From positions 39,826 to 81,650 of the forward strand of contig BDDC01000252.1 in NCBI GenBank assembly GCA_001662425.1: a DNA stretch of 41,825 nucleotides, read 5' to 3'. The translations under genes were made by a program, and so were the position numbers. Numbering within the stretch: position 1 is the stretch's first letter; each line of letters begins with the position of its first letter. This document shows positions 20,382 to 31,603 of this stretch, one piece after another. The DNA comes from Chlamydomonas sphaeroides (lineage: Eukaryota; Chlorophyta; Chlorophyceae; Chlamydomonadales; Chlamydomonadaceae). The notes beneath the pieces are model-generated. The model did not search any database. It had not been told where the DNA came from and worked only from the letters and a program-made list of their open reading frames with translations.

Positions 20382-23300
20382 ATGTCGTTCAAGACTGGAG
20401 ACGAGTGGGTTGCTTGGCAACGCGTAGACTGCGCAGGGCTCTTCAGCGTTGGCCGAGCTGACCCCCAATCCCCATGCCCCACGCAGATGGCGCCGGCAGA
20501 AGGAGCTGGAGGAGGCCCGAAAGGCCGGTCTGGCCCCGGCTGAGGTCGATGAGAATGGAAAGGAGATTAACCCCCACATTCCTCAGTATATGACAAGCGT
20601 GCCCTGGTACCTGAACTCCGACAAGCCCACTCTGAAGCATCAGCGGAACTGGAACGAGAAGGGAAAGGACGCCGACCAGTGGTACGACCGCGGTGCCAAG
20701 GTCTTTCAGGCCACAAAGTTCCGCAAAGGCGCCTGCGAGAAGTAAGCGGAGGGCCTGCGCACGCGGGCCGGGGCCTCGGGGCGGGCGGGCGGCCACCCCA
20801 CCCCCAGCCTCTTCCCCTCCTTCCTGCCAGCTCCACGCCCCCTTCACACACACCTCTGCGCCCTCACCTCCCATCCCACACACCCTCCCGCTTCCTTATC
20901 TCCCTAATTCCGCCCCACCCAGCGACCATGCTCTCACGGTGTCCAGCGGGCCTGACCCAGCCCGCTCACGCAGCCCCTGCACTGCACCCCGCCTCACATC
21001 CCCGTCCCCACGAACCCACACGCCTGCTTCCCCCGGTCCTTACATCCCCCCGCCCGCCTCCGCCCAGCTGCGGCGCCATGACGCACAAGACCAAGGACTG
21101 CCTGGAGCGGCCGCGCAGCAAGGGCGCCAAGTGGACCAACAAGAACATTGCGCCGGACGAAAAGGTGGAGGACATCAGCCTGGTGGGCTTCGAGTCCAAG
21201 CGCGACCGCTGGAACGGCTACGACGCCAAGGACTACAGCCGCATCGTGGACCGCTTCGAGCAGCTGGAGGAGATGCGCAAGGAGATGAAGAAGAAAGAGC
21301 AGGTGCGGCGGCGGGGAGGGGGAGGGTGCGCCCGGGCAGCGCTGAGGGAGGGACGTACCGAGGGAGTAGCGAACTAATCAGTCGCATACCGAGCCAGGGG
21401 GCGGAGGGCCAAACGCTGCAAACGCTACCCCCATTATTGCCTGTCAGGGCAGCGCTGAGGGAGGGGAGCAGCGGGGGACCTCCCTCACGACGTATCCCTC
21501 ACGCCCTCCCCTCCCCTCCCTCTTCCCCCTGCCTGCCCGGCCCCCAGCTGGACGAGCTGCACAAGAAGGAGGACGTGGCGGACGTGGCGGAGGGCGCGGC
21601 GGGCGAGGAGGGCGCTCTGGACGAGGACGAGACCAAGATCAAGGAGGAGGAGGAGGCGGGTGCGTTGGGGCCGGCAGGACAAGGAGCGGGCAGGGCAGCG
21701 GGGAGGGGAGTTGAGCAGTGGGAAAGGGCGGTAGCTGTGGCCTGGGGGTGTGCAGCGGCGGCGACAGCCGCCGCGGGCCCTCAGGGGGCTGCCCTCGGAC
21801 AGCGATGCGTGGTCCTGGTGTCCTGCTCCCCACCCCGCTCCGCCCCAACCCCTCGACCTCCGCCAGGCTTCGGCGAGGTGAAGAAGCGCGTGCGCACCAC
21901 GGCAGGCGGCTCCACAGGCAGTGTGCGCAACCTGCGCATCCGCGAGGACATTGCTAAGTACCTGCTCAACCTGGACGTCAACTCCGCATACTACGACCCC
22001 AAGTCGCGGTGAGAGCGACGTGCAGCCTGCGCACATACACACTGCTGGCAGGGCTCCCACCCGCTGCGCGCGTCCTCAGCTCTCTCAGGCGTTCCGACCC
22101 TTGAGACGCAGTGGGGTGGCGAGTGGGCTGAGGACCGGGGGTGCTCTCGCATGTGCAGCGGGGGGCTGTGGGCACCTTTGCTGGCGCGGGGGCTCTCAGC
22201 TGCATGCCGCCACGGCCTTGTGAAACCGTCCGTCGGCCGCGGCTGCACAGCCGCATCCGCGATCCCCCGCTGTTCCCGGACTGCCTCCCCACCCACCGCG
22301 CACCCACCGCGCACCCACCGCGCACCCTGCCGCGCCCTGCCGCCCGCAGCTCCATGCGCCAGGACCCGCAGCCCGACAAGGCGCCCGGCGAGAAGTTCTT
22401 CCAGGGCGACAACTTTGTGCGCAACGGCGGCGAGTACAGCGCGTGGCAGAGCCTCACGCTGCACTCTATCAACGCGCACGAGAAGGGTCTGGACGTGCAC
22501 ATGCAGGTGGGGGAGCAGGAGGAGGGGGAAGTGGAAGGAGGGCGCTGTAGGAGGTGGAGGGGTTGGGGAAGGGCGAGGCTGGAGCGGGGGCGGGCGGGGG
22601 GCAGGAGGTGGGGCGTGGGGGGCCGGGGTTTGTGCACTGCCGCCGGCCGCATGTGGTTGAACCGGGGCGGGGCGTACACGTGGGCTTAGGAAGGGACGGC
22701 CAGCGACGGGGGCGACGAGGCGCATGCGTAACACGGGGGCAAGCAACTGGCGTGGGGGCCCGGGGATGGGGTTACAGCAGCAGGGGCGGTGTCAAGTCCG
22801 GCCGCTGACGCGCAGCCCTCCTGCCCCGCCCTCGCCCTCGCCTGCCGCCGCGCCCCTGCTCCCCCTCAGGCCAACCCCTCGCTGGCCGAGATGCTGTACA
22901 AGCAGTTCAGGGAGAAGAAGGAGAAGATGGAGGTGCGCCGAGGGTGGTGTGCGGGGATGATGTCGGGGGAACCCAGACCGGGGTCTGGGTGGGTTGCGGT
23001 CGTACTTTTGTGGCTGCGTTGGGGTGTCCTCAGGCCGGGCCGGCGCCAGGCAGGGAGGTCCGCGCTGCTGTCATCGTACCCGGGTCATAGCCGTGGCGTT
23101 CAGGGCCCGCGGCACGAAAGCGACATGGAGCGCACAAGCGGGCCCTCATGCCGCGCCGCTCCTCCTGCGCCCCGCACGCCGCAGGGCAAGACCAAGGAGG
23201 ACGTGATGGCCCGCTACGGCAGCGCGGCGGCGCCGCTGCCCGACGATGTCAAGGCGCTGGCGGGCAGCGAGCGGTGCGTGCGGCGGCTTCGGCTTCTGCC

Positions 23301-24753
23301 GTACATGGGGATCTACATGAAATGTGTAGTCCCGGCTATGTGGATGCGCAACTTGATGCGGGCGCCAGGCCCAGCGGCGCGGCCGCAGTCGCGGGGCAGC
23401 GGGTGCTGGAGCGGGAGGGGTCGTTGCAGCGGGAGCGGCGGCGGCCGGTGCGGTGCGGCAGCTGGGGCTGCAGCACCTCTGTCACCTATGTGCGCGAGCT
23501 GCTTGCTATCAGGATGAGGCGCAAGCATGGCCGGTCCCACTCACGCCCGCCCACGTCCCGTCCGTGCATGTCCCGTCCACGACCTGTGCAGGTACGTCGA
23601 GTACGACCGCACGGGTCGCGTGGTCAAGGGCGTGGAGGTCAAGGCCAAGAGCCGCTACGAGGAGGACGTGCTCATCAACAACCACACCGCTGTGTGGGGC
23701 TCCTGGTGGCGCGACGGCGTGTGGGGCTTTGCGTGCTGCCACAGCTGCGTCAAGAACAGCTACTGCACCGGCAAGGTATGGGCGAGATGCACGCAGGGGA
23801 AGGGGCGGGGGAGGAGATGGCGCGAGGGTTTTGTGGAATGATGGATAAGCGCGCTGTGAGTGTGGGCGCGACCGGAGGCTTGCAAGGAAGGTTGCAAGGG
23901 CTGCAAGTGAGCGGCGGACCGGAGCGCCGCAGCGTGCGTGATGCAGGGGGCTCGGCGGCTGGTCGCCCGAGGCGCGTGGGGATGTCAGGGTCTGGAGCTC
24001 GAGGGGTTGCCCCGGTCCGGGAGCGCGCGTGCCTTGAGCACCAGCCCGGGCGCTGACAGCACCAGCCACATGTGGGGGCGCTGACGGCTGGACCCTCTCG
24101 CTGGCCCCGCGCTGTGCGCTGCGCAGGCCGGTGAGGCTGCCGTGGCGGAGATCGACGAGGCCATGCTGGCCAACATGGAGGCGGCGGCGCGGGAGCGCGA
24201 CGCGGCGGACACCAAGCGGCGGCAGGAGAGCAAGCTGGCGGACTACAAGTTCAGCAGCGACGTGTGGGGCACCGAGGGGCCGGACAAGGAGCTGGACCCC
24301 AAGAAGGTGAGCGCTGGGGAGCACGATTGTGCACGAGGCCGCGCAGAAACGCAGCGGGTTGCAGCGCGGGACAGGCTGCGTGGTGCCAGCGCTGCGAAGG
24401 CATGGCTGCTCGCCGCCGCAGGGCTCCGAGGGGGGCGCTAGGCTACCCCGCCAACCCCCTCTCGCGTCCCCTTGCCGCCTCACACTGCCTGTGCGGCCCC
24501 CTAACGCCCTCAGGTGGACGAGGCGATGCGGCGGCTGGAGGAGAAGGAGAAGGCCGCCCTGATGGGCGACAAGGCCAAGCGCAAGTTCAACAGCCTGGCG
24601 GACGGCGGCGGCGAGCTGGTGACCCCCGAGGAGATGGAGGCGTACCGCATTAAGAAGGGCCGCGGCGACGATCCGCTGGCGGCGCTGGTCGGCGCCGGCG
24701 CGGGTGGCTCCGGCGCGGCGGGCACGGGCACGGCCGGCTACGATCTGCTGTGA
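20382..24753 (+). CDS. SLU7: Pre-mRNA-splicing factor SLU7
   Basis: Second-step splicing factor involved in 3' splice-site choice in the spliceosome. Eleven exons: 20382-20404, 20487-20741, 21068-21302, 21548-21659, 21867-22008, 22350-22506, 22870-22932, 23185-23273, 23592-23775, 24127-24306, 24514-24753; 559 aa, all phases agree. Exon 1 is only 23 nt. Conserved blocks in order: KELEEARKAGLAPAEVD, INPHIPQYMTSVPWYLN, a zinc knuckle CENCGAMTHKTKDC (C91, C94, H99, C104; CX2CX4HX4C), WTNKNIAPDEK, RDRWNGYD, KRVRTTAGGSTGSVRNLRIR, KYLLNLDVNSAYYDPKSRSM, YEEDVLINNHTAVWGSWW, NSYCTG and a C-terminal VTPEEMEAYRIKKGRGDDP. An acidic linker lies at exon 4. The C-terminus has a short Gly/Ala tail. Confidence 0.97.
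22290..22322 (+). repeat. Tandem 11-bp repeat in a SLU7 intron
   Basis: Three exact copies of CACCCACCGCG lie near the 3' end of the intron 22009-22349. Confidence 0.8.
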
Positions 24754-24929
24754 GTGTTTGAAAGGGAGCGAGGTTTAGGTGGTGGCGTAGGTAGGAGCGG
24801 TGAGGTGGCGGGGAGAGCACGCGGCGGCGTGGCGTGGCGGCGAGCAGGTCGGCGGAGCGTAGCGGAGTGGAGTGGGTGGATGGAAGGAGGCGTTTTGGTT
24901 TGGGGCGCCACTGGAAGGGCAGGCGGTTT

Positions 24930-24954
24930 GCTTGCCCCGTTCCGTAGGAAACGG
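24930..24954 (+). repeat. 25-nt exact dispersed repeat, copy 2
   Basis: Exact reverse complement of 35-59; it lies 177 bp after the SLU7 stop codon. Confidence 0.6.
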
Positions 24955-25123
24955 CGAGGAATTCCGGAACGGCGGGGTTGGGACGGGGACCTGTTCTGAC
25001 ACCTGACCTGTGTGGCTTGTGGGATTGGTGTTGGACGCGATGACCCGGTATGTCCCGTGTGTTATGACTTGTTGCCTCGGTGTGGTGGTGATATTGGCTG
25101 CTGCATTCCTGTGTGGCAGGGGC

Positions 25124-25374
25124 ATGGCTAGTGGCGGCGCGGCGGCCTCCTGCACATATGCCGGCCGGGGTAGTCGAGGCAGGGCCGTGGCAGGCGACGC
25201 CCTAGGCACACGCTAGCGTTCATTCGGCAGAGGCGGCAGCTCGTGGAGGAGATGTGGGGGCCAGACTGCGCATAGCCCGAGTGCAGCGCAGCTGGTGTTG
25301 CGCTGCGCCGTCGCTTACTTGACGTGTACGAGTATGCGTGCTGGGACGTCCTTCTGGTTATGTTACAAGTTAGA
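25124..25374 (+). repeat. Diverged duplication, left copy (short MASG-type ORF)
   Basis: Alignable by eye with 31071-31345. Both copies begin with an ATG opening MASG, keep a TY pair and a following G-R-G-like stretch, and later share an RR-L-V-x-E segment preceded by an AG. Many differences at the start are third-base changes (GCTAGT versus GCTAGC), hinting at former or present coding. The left ORF ends at a TAG at 25214-25216, so any longer product needs splicing. Confidence 0.4.
25363..25367 (-). terminator. Candidate TGTAA polyadenylation signal of the Cys-rich gene
   Basis: TGTAA on the minus strand, 502 nt downstream of the stop at 25869. A closer TGTAA exists at 25814-25810, only 55 nt from the stop. 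Confidence 0.35.
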
Positions 25375-25868
25375 GACTCGTGTCGAGCTCCGCCTCCGAG
25401 GCCCAACCCCGCCACGCCATGCGGTGTGTGGGTTCCTTCAGCTCGAGCGCGAGCATACCTCCTATCCCTAAGCAGGCAGCGAGCGAAAGCATGAGGCCAG
25501 CCGCCGGCCGCATGGCACGCGCATCAGGGGGAGACCTCTGGCCAGCAGTGCCCCCATCCTGTCCGCGCGTTGACCGAGACCGCCGTGCCCCTCCCGCGAC
25601 ACCCCTCCGCGGGGGCTGCACGCGGGCGCCACCAGGGCCCGCATGAGGCCCTTGCCCAACCGCCCAGACACTAACCCAGCCCCAGCGAGCCCCTGTCGTC
25701 CGCCAGCCCGGGCCTCCATTGCTCTCCGACAACCCCTATACTCAAGTCACACTTGGACGCGCCACTCTACCCGGGGCGTGCTGTGCCGCGTGTGGCGTCC
25801 TGTACTACTTTACACTTGATCACGCTTCGGCCTGCGCAGTGTCTAACACGCGCAGCTGCAGCTGCAAG

Positions 25869-28270
25869 CTAGCGCGCGCCCGCCGCCGCGGCCGCGTGTG
25901 CAGCCAGGATGGCAAGCGGCAGGATAAGCATGTACGGCACCCCGGCAAGCGCCGCGCTGTTTGGATTCGGCGGCGCGACTGGGAACAGCTGGGCTAGGTC
26001 TATGAGCAGCAGAAGCGGATCCAGGATCTTGAACATCCCGCCCACCGTCGCTCCCAGGCCAGATGGGGATTGCGCCCCTTGACCTCCTGACCCTTGGACC
26101 TGGACCATCCCAACGCCGGGTGCTTGCGCCGGCTCGAGTGCAGCCCAGGCCTTGTAGGCGGCCGTGTCGATCGCCGCCTTGCCGACCGCGGCCGCGCAGG
26201 CGGAGCGGTTGGCGGCGGCGGCGCACTGCGCCGTCAGGTTGTTCCGGGCCTGCACCCACCTGCGATGGGCAGCACCGGCAAGGCCGACCCGGGCAGCGTT
26301 ACCGATAGCGGATAGCACCCACATGGGGATGCCAGGAAGAGAGCGAGCCTAACGGCGGCTGCTTGGTGCCGCAGATGGGGCCGGCCCCCGGCTACCGGAC
26401 GAGCAGTAGGTGAGGCTTGGCGGCGGGCGCAGTGACTCACGCGTCCTGGGGGTCGAGCAGGACGTCACGGAGCTGCCGTGACGCGGCGCATGCGGCGGCG
26501 GCGGCGTCCCAGGCACAGCCGCCGGCGTCCGCCAGGGCGGCGGAGCCCCGCTGGCACTCGCTGGCGGCCCTGCTGTACGTAGGGCACAGGAACAGCGCCG
26601 ACGCACGGCTGGCGCCAGGGCAGCTGCCGAGCGTCTCGATGACGAGGGCGCGTGTCACGGCGTCCGGGCCGCCCACCGTCCGAAGCCTGGTCAAGAGGCC
26701 AGACAGCTGCGCATGGGCGGGGCCAGTGAGTTGGCAGGGGCGGACAGAACGTCATGCGCGTGTTGCGGGGCGGCGGCTGCCTTGGGTTTGGGATTCGGCG
26801 GCCCGCCCCATGCACCCCAGGCACTCACGTAGCGCTCGTCGCCCGCCTGACGAGGTGCGCACTCGCCGCCGGCCCTCCGCACGGCAGCCCCTGCAGCAAG
26901 AGAGGGCCGGTGTGCGCCAGGCGTCTTCAGGCAGCACGCCCGCGCCGCAGCGGCTTGCGCCCGCGGTCAGGCGAAAGCGCCAAAGCGCTCAACGGCGCGC
27001 CACCCCTCACGTGCCCGCTGCGCTCCGGCTGCCGTACCCCCACGCACCCTGGCTGCCGTTCAACCCGAGGCTGTACATGTTCATCAGCGCCGACCCGAGG
27101 GTCTCCGCGGACGCCAGGGCCCCGCGCGCCTCTCGCTGCTTGGACGCCGACTCAAGTTGCGCCGTGGTAATCCATGAGCAGTCGTCCTCGTCCTGACAAC
27201 ATACCAGGCGGGCAAGCCGACAGCTTGTTGTTGCGTGTGTTTGTAATGATCAACATATGTGTGTGCACACCCCGCGGCGTGCCGTGATGCGTGCAGCGGC
27301 TCCAGGCAGGGGGACCCAGCATCGCAAAGGCGGGCGCGTCGACCGTACCTGGCGACAGCTTTCAGGCCCGGTGTTGCCGCCGCACACAACCATGGCTCTG
27401 GCGGATGCAGCGCGGGGGTTGACGAGCAGGGCAGGGGGCGATGGAGGGGTGGAACGAGTGGGCGGGTGGTGGTGGGCGGGACTGCGGCCAGGCTGGACGG
27501 CCGTGTCGTCTGTGGTGCTGTATGCTGGCAGCTAGGGCAGCTCGGAACGCGTACGAACGCACCTGTCGGCAAACGACCCGGAGCACATGATGGCGCCCCG
27601 GGCCCACAGGAGGTCCACCGAGCCGCCGTCGGCAGCGCAGCGGCTGGTGCTGTTCTGCCAGGAGCACTGCGGCGCGGCCTTGCAGTCAGCGGCCTTGGTC
27701 CAGGAGCGGCAGCCGAAGTCCTCGGCCGCCAGGCGAGCCATCAGCCGGCCGTACAGGTGGCAGGGTGGGCAGAGATCAGGGGGGCAGAGGTAGAAAGGGG
27801 TAGAAGTATTAGCAGCAGATAGAGGGGAGCACACGGTGTGTTCAGAAATAAGTATAAGTACAATAGTAAGACAAAACCAACACAAGGGAGAATGGCGCGC
27901 CGGCCGTGCGTAGAGGGAATGCAGTGGTTAGGTGTGTGCACGCAGCCTGTTCGCACATTGACCTTTCTACGCACCTCTGCGACTGTGTGTCGGGATCGCC
28001 GAGACCAGTGAGCCAGTCGGGGTGGGGGCGGCACGCGCCGTTGTCCCAAGAGCACTTGGGCGCCTCGGACGTGGCCAGCAGCGAGCGCTGCACGTTGGCC
28101 GTGCGCTTCCGGGCAGCCGTGCGACTTGGCTGGGCGATGGCAGTAGCAGCGGACGCCGCGCGGGCTGCCGCGTTGGCGCACATGACGAATGCGAGCGCCA
28201 TTAGCGCGCAAGGCGCGCGACCGCGCAGGGTCTTGTAGTCGGCTTTTAACATGAGCGCACACCGTATCAT
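25869..28270 (-). CDS. Secreted Cys-rich protein with repeated C-[SA]-W motifs and hydrophobic C-terminus, unknown family
   Basis: Minus-strand gene, not recognised. Exons with agreeing phases: 27223-27048, 26890-26829, 26706-26441, 26259-25869. Upstream exons are 28270 (or ATG 28252) to 27975, and about 27746-27563. The second joins the 27223 exon in phase. Its own acceptor is unresolved, because the only AG (ending at 27721) does not match the phase of exon 1. Exon 1 encodes a signal peptide (h-region ALMALAFVMCANAAA). Related motifs recur: CSWDNGAC, CSWQNSTSRC, CSWITTAQL and CAWDAAAAAC. The tail VPYMLILPLAILAAHAAAAA is strongly hydrophobic, which suits a GPI signal or membrane anchor. A cell-surface or wall protein is the likely class. 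One exon boundary or a pseudogene remains open. Confidence 0.5.
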
Positions 28271-30749
28271 CTAAGCGGTGTGCAACAAGCGAACCAGGTG
28301 CGAGCCAAGGTGCAGCGCAGGACGGCCGAGCGACGCGAGGGAGCCAACTACAAGGCGGCGTTGAAGCGTCGCAGCTAGTCTGCAGTCCACCAAGCTGAAT
28401 GCTGTGAACAGTTGTACTTGCATCGCGCTCCTCCTATATGTGGGGCATACGGGGCCAGTGCGTTGTCCGTTGGTGGTCCGCAGCGGTCTGGTCCAGGGCC
28501 TTCAAGGGGTCCCATGGTCTGCACGGTCCGCGAAGGTGTCGGCAGCCGACCCTCATCTGGATCCCAGAGGGTCCCTTGCAGCCGCTGCCCCCGTTGAACA
28601 GATTCGCTGCAAAGCCGATCACGCGAAGCCAACCGGCATGCACCCGAGACCTCTCCCCATACCAACATCGTCGGGGTCCGGACACGAAGCCACCTTCCCC
28701 CCGGCGTGCTTCCCTGCTCTGATATCTGCAGGCGGCGCAGAAGAAGAGTCGAAAGGCATGTCTGTCTCCGGCGCCATCGCTCAGTAGCCACATTGTGGGC
28801 AGCCACTACACGCCCGAGCCACTGTCGGCAGATGGCGTGGGAACACGGTTACGGCCCCGCTCGTTGGCGAGCCGTGACGTATGCAGCCCGCCCCTCCTGC
28901 CCGCCCAGATCCGCTGAAGTTCAACGTCTATGCGGCCGAGGGACATGACGAGGAGGCAGAGCGGTGGAGGCGGTGGAGGAGGGCGGCGCCCCCACGGATC
29001 CACGGGGGCTGGGGCCAGGGCGGCGGCAGGGCTGCCGGCCTTTCACTGACTTCTACGCTGGTCCTACAGTAAAAGGGCTGCCGACAGCCAGGCGGAGGAG
29101 CCGCGCTGGCAGGGCCGCATGCTGGCCCTGGAGGCAGGACATGCTCTGCGAGTGGCAGCAGCCCAGGAGTAATGTGGCGGTCCATGACGAATCATGGCGG
29201 CGACATCGCGGCTGGGGGCGTTCCTGGTGCAGCAGGGTGCTGGCCGTGTAGCCCTGGAGGTGGTGCAGGTGCGGTTGAAGTCGGGCGACGCTGTGAAGGG
29301 CGCCGGTAGCAGGGGGGCTGCAAGAGGGGCACCAGCCGGGCAGCGGGGATGTCCAAAGAAAGCGAAAGTACGCGGTATCCGGCGCTCACGCGACCAAGAA
29401 AACCGGCTCCTGGAAGCATTCGTTACCCGAACGTAGCCGCCTTGGGAGGTGCGCTCGCCACGGGCAGTGGGTAGTCGTTGACGGTGTAGCCGTGTGGGGC
29501 CGGAGTGCTCCGCGAGGAGTGAAGGGATGTCGACGGAGGTGACGTACGCCGCCGCCGTTAAAAATATCGAGGAACGCGAACGAAGGCAGCACGGTATCCG
29601 GCACCAGAGTGCCAAGACCACCGTTGATGCGGGAGCGAGGCAACATCCGGCAGGCCGGGGCCGGGCAGGGCCGGCGGCGGCGGCGACGGCAGGCCAGGAG
29701 GCGGTTGGAGGCGGGCGCACAGCCGTCCACATCGCCGACATCGGAAAGGAGGAGATGCCGTCAAGGAGGTCACGGGGTAGGCGCTCTGCAGCCAAAGCCG
29801 CCTTGCTAGAGCACCGCGGGCTGCGTCACTGCAAGGGCGGCGTCCAGCTTCGCGCCCATGTCCGTGGGGATGCCGTCAGAGCCAGAGGAGTTGCCACCAC
29901 GACGTCGACCGCAGACACTCAGGTCTGGCCCAGCCAGACGCGGCCAGCGACTTCTGCCGCGCCGCGCCAGCCCGATGCGGCCAGCGCCTCCAGGACAGCC
30001 TTTCGAGCGGCGGGGTCGGGCTGGACGAGGGAGCGAGCACACGGCGGCCACGGAGCGGCACACGTTGCACCACATCTCAGCAGGGGGGTCGGGGACGTGC
30101 GTGGATGGGTGGAGGGGTTGTGTAAGGGTAGGGAAGACCAGCCTGCGGAGTCCTAGGGCTGCCACAGACAGCCAGGTGTGGGCCCCTGGAGCCCCACCGA
30201 GCGGCAGCAGCCCGCGCCGCGAGGGCCGCCGCACGGCCGCAGCTGTCGGCGAAGCAGCGGCGCAGCCCTCCTCGACCGTCGACAGTGCAGCGTGAGCAAC
30301 GACGGATTTTGACAGTAGGCTGCTTGGCCGTCGCGTGCAGGCGCCGGCGCCGGGCGACATGGCCACGGCGTACGTGCGACGGACATCCGGAGCGCACCCG
30401 GACAGGGGGGCCAGCACGCCAGCAGGGCCAGGAGGGCCGGAGCTCGCTAGGAAACGGGGGATTCATCGAGGGCTGTGACAAGGGCCAGCTCGGGGACCCT
30501 GCGTGCCCAGACTGCGGATGGCCACTTGCAGCGTGGCCTGTGTTGCGTACGGCCTGATGACGGTCATGTTGCTGAGGAAAGCTGTGCCGCGGGCGGTCGC
30601 CTGCTGGGGCCCGTGCTCGCGGTGCCAAGACAGGAGCCGCAAGGCGGGCTGCGGCTTGCGAGTGCTCCTCGAGCCAGGGCGGAGAGCTGCGTGATGCCTG
30701 GGAGGGGGACATCGAAGCCGTGCGCGTCGACGCAGGGGTCGTCGGCCAT
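28271..30749 (-). other. Unresolved region, possible further minus-strand gene
   Basis: No exon chain closes here, but some minus-strand stretches have strong G/C third positions. One starts at an ATG at 30749 in good context (MADDPCVDAHGF, then PGITQLSALARGAL). Another follows a TTTCCTCAG acceptor near 30576 (NMTVIRPYATQATLQVAI). Later stretches include PTDMGAKLDAALAVTQPAVL, ending at 29806, and a Cys-containing segment near 30100-30300. Several frames are open at once, so these may be exons of a gene related to the Cys-rich neighbour, a decayed copy, or chance. From 28271 to about 28880 nothing is recognised. An inverted dispersed repeat lies at 29351-29374. Confidence 0.3.
29351..29374 (-). 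repeat. 24-nt dispersed repeat, inverted copy B
   Basis: On the minus strand this equals the central 24 nt of the copies at 18319-18350 and 31350-31381. The 8 nt that extend the match in those two copies are absent. Confidence 0.75.
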
Positions 30750-31070
30750 GTTGAGTTAGTAGCGCAGCACAGAGAGCGGGTTAGTTACCGAGCGTTGCTG
30801 TTGCTGGGTACGGCGGGTTACGACCCGCGTTGGGGATCAAATGGTGTGGAGAGATAGTGGGAGTTTGTGGGGGGGCCCGGGCTCGAGGGAGCGTTGCTGC
30901 AAGCAGGGCTGCTGGGTGCGGTGCGGTGGGTGGAGTGGAACACGGGGTGAGGCTAGGAGGGGAAGGGCTGGGGGCGGGGCCGTGATGACGAGGTGGCCCA
31001 TGGATGCAGCTGAATGGTGTGACGCCCGATATGCCTGGCCTTTTACGTGAGAACCAGCGTGGAAGTCAGC

Positions 31071-31345
31071 ATGGCTAGCGGCGACGCGGCGACCCCAAGC
31101 ACATATGATGGTCTAGGTAGGCGAGGAAAGGCCCTGAGATGCGAGTTGCCAGAGAGGGGAGAGGCGCGGCGCCCTGGCGGCACCGCCTGAGCTTGGCAGG
31201 CGGCTGGTGCAGGAGCTGGAGGGCCGAGGCTGCAGATGGCCGTGTCTAGCGTGGCCAGCATCGCGCTGTGGCGCTGCAGGACGTGTGGGATTTGCGTGCT
31301 GCACGGTCTCCTGGGAGTGTTGCGCTCCCAGTTTGTTACCTGAAC
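31071..31345 (+). repeat. Diverged duplication, right copy (short MASG-type ORF)
   Basis: Counterpart of 25124-25374 in the same orientation. It opens with ATGGCTAGCGGCGACGCGG and keeps the ACATATG and RR-L-V-x-E blocks. It runs directly into the 32-nt dispersed repeat at 31350, which the left copy lacks. Together the two copies bracket the Cys-rich locus. Confidence 0.4.
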
Positions 31346-31349
31346 TACA

Positions 31350-31381
31350 CTGCCTTCGCGTACTTTCGCTTTCTTTGGACG
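31350..31381 (+). repeat. 32-nt dispersed repeat, copy C
   Basis: Exact match over 32 nt to copy A at 18319-18350, immediately after the right copy of the diverged duplication. Confidence 0.8.
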
Positions 31382-31597
31382 CTATGACCGACCGTGTGGT
31401 GTGGTCTGGGTGGCCTCTTTTTGGGGCGAGCCATGCACTCATGCGCAGCTGGGACAGGTTCAAAGGTCGCACGGGGGAGGCATGCGGTGCCCGGGGCTCA
31501 CGCGTGCTGGCGTGCCGTCAGGTGCGCCGGCGCGTTGCGGCAGGGGTTGCAGTTGCGCCCGCCCACCTCCGCCAGCTCAGAGCGCATACATGGTCGC

Positions 31598-31603
31598 TAT
31601 ATA
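31598..31603 (+). promoter_or_regulatory. TATA-like element upstream of the kinase gene
   Basis: TATATA in otherwise GC-rich sequence, 436 bp before the chosen kinase ATG. If used, transcription would start near 31630 with a leader of about 400 nt. Confidence 0.3.

Larger units (their letters stand above)
24754..25868. other. Convergent 3' region between SLU7 and the Cys-rich gene
   Basis: No recognised gene. It contains a 25-nt dispersed repeat (24930-24954) and one copy of a diverged duplication beginning at 25124. No TGTAA motif was seen on the plus strand for SLU7. Minus-strand TGTAA motifs at 25814-25810 and 25367-25363 could serve the Cys-rich gene. Confidence 0.4.

Noticed and set aside
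20693..22012. 439-residue plus-strand open frame across SLU7
   Set aside because: It reads through SLU7 introns. Only its segments at 21548-21659 and near 21867-22008 are in the SLU7 frame; the rest lacks similarity and ignores clear splice sites.
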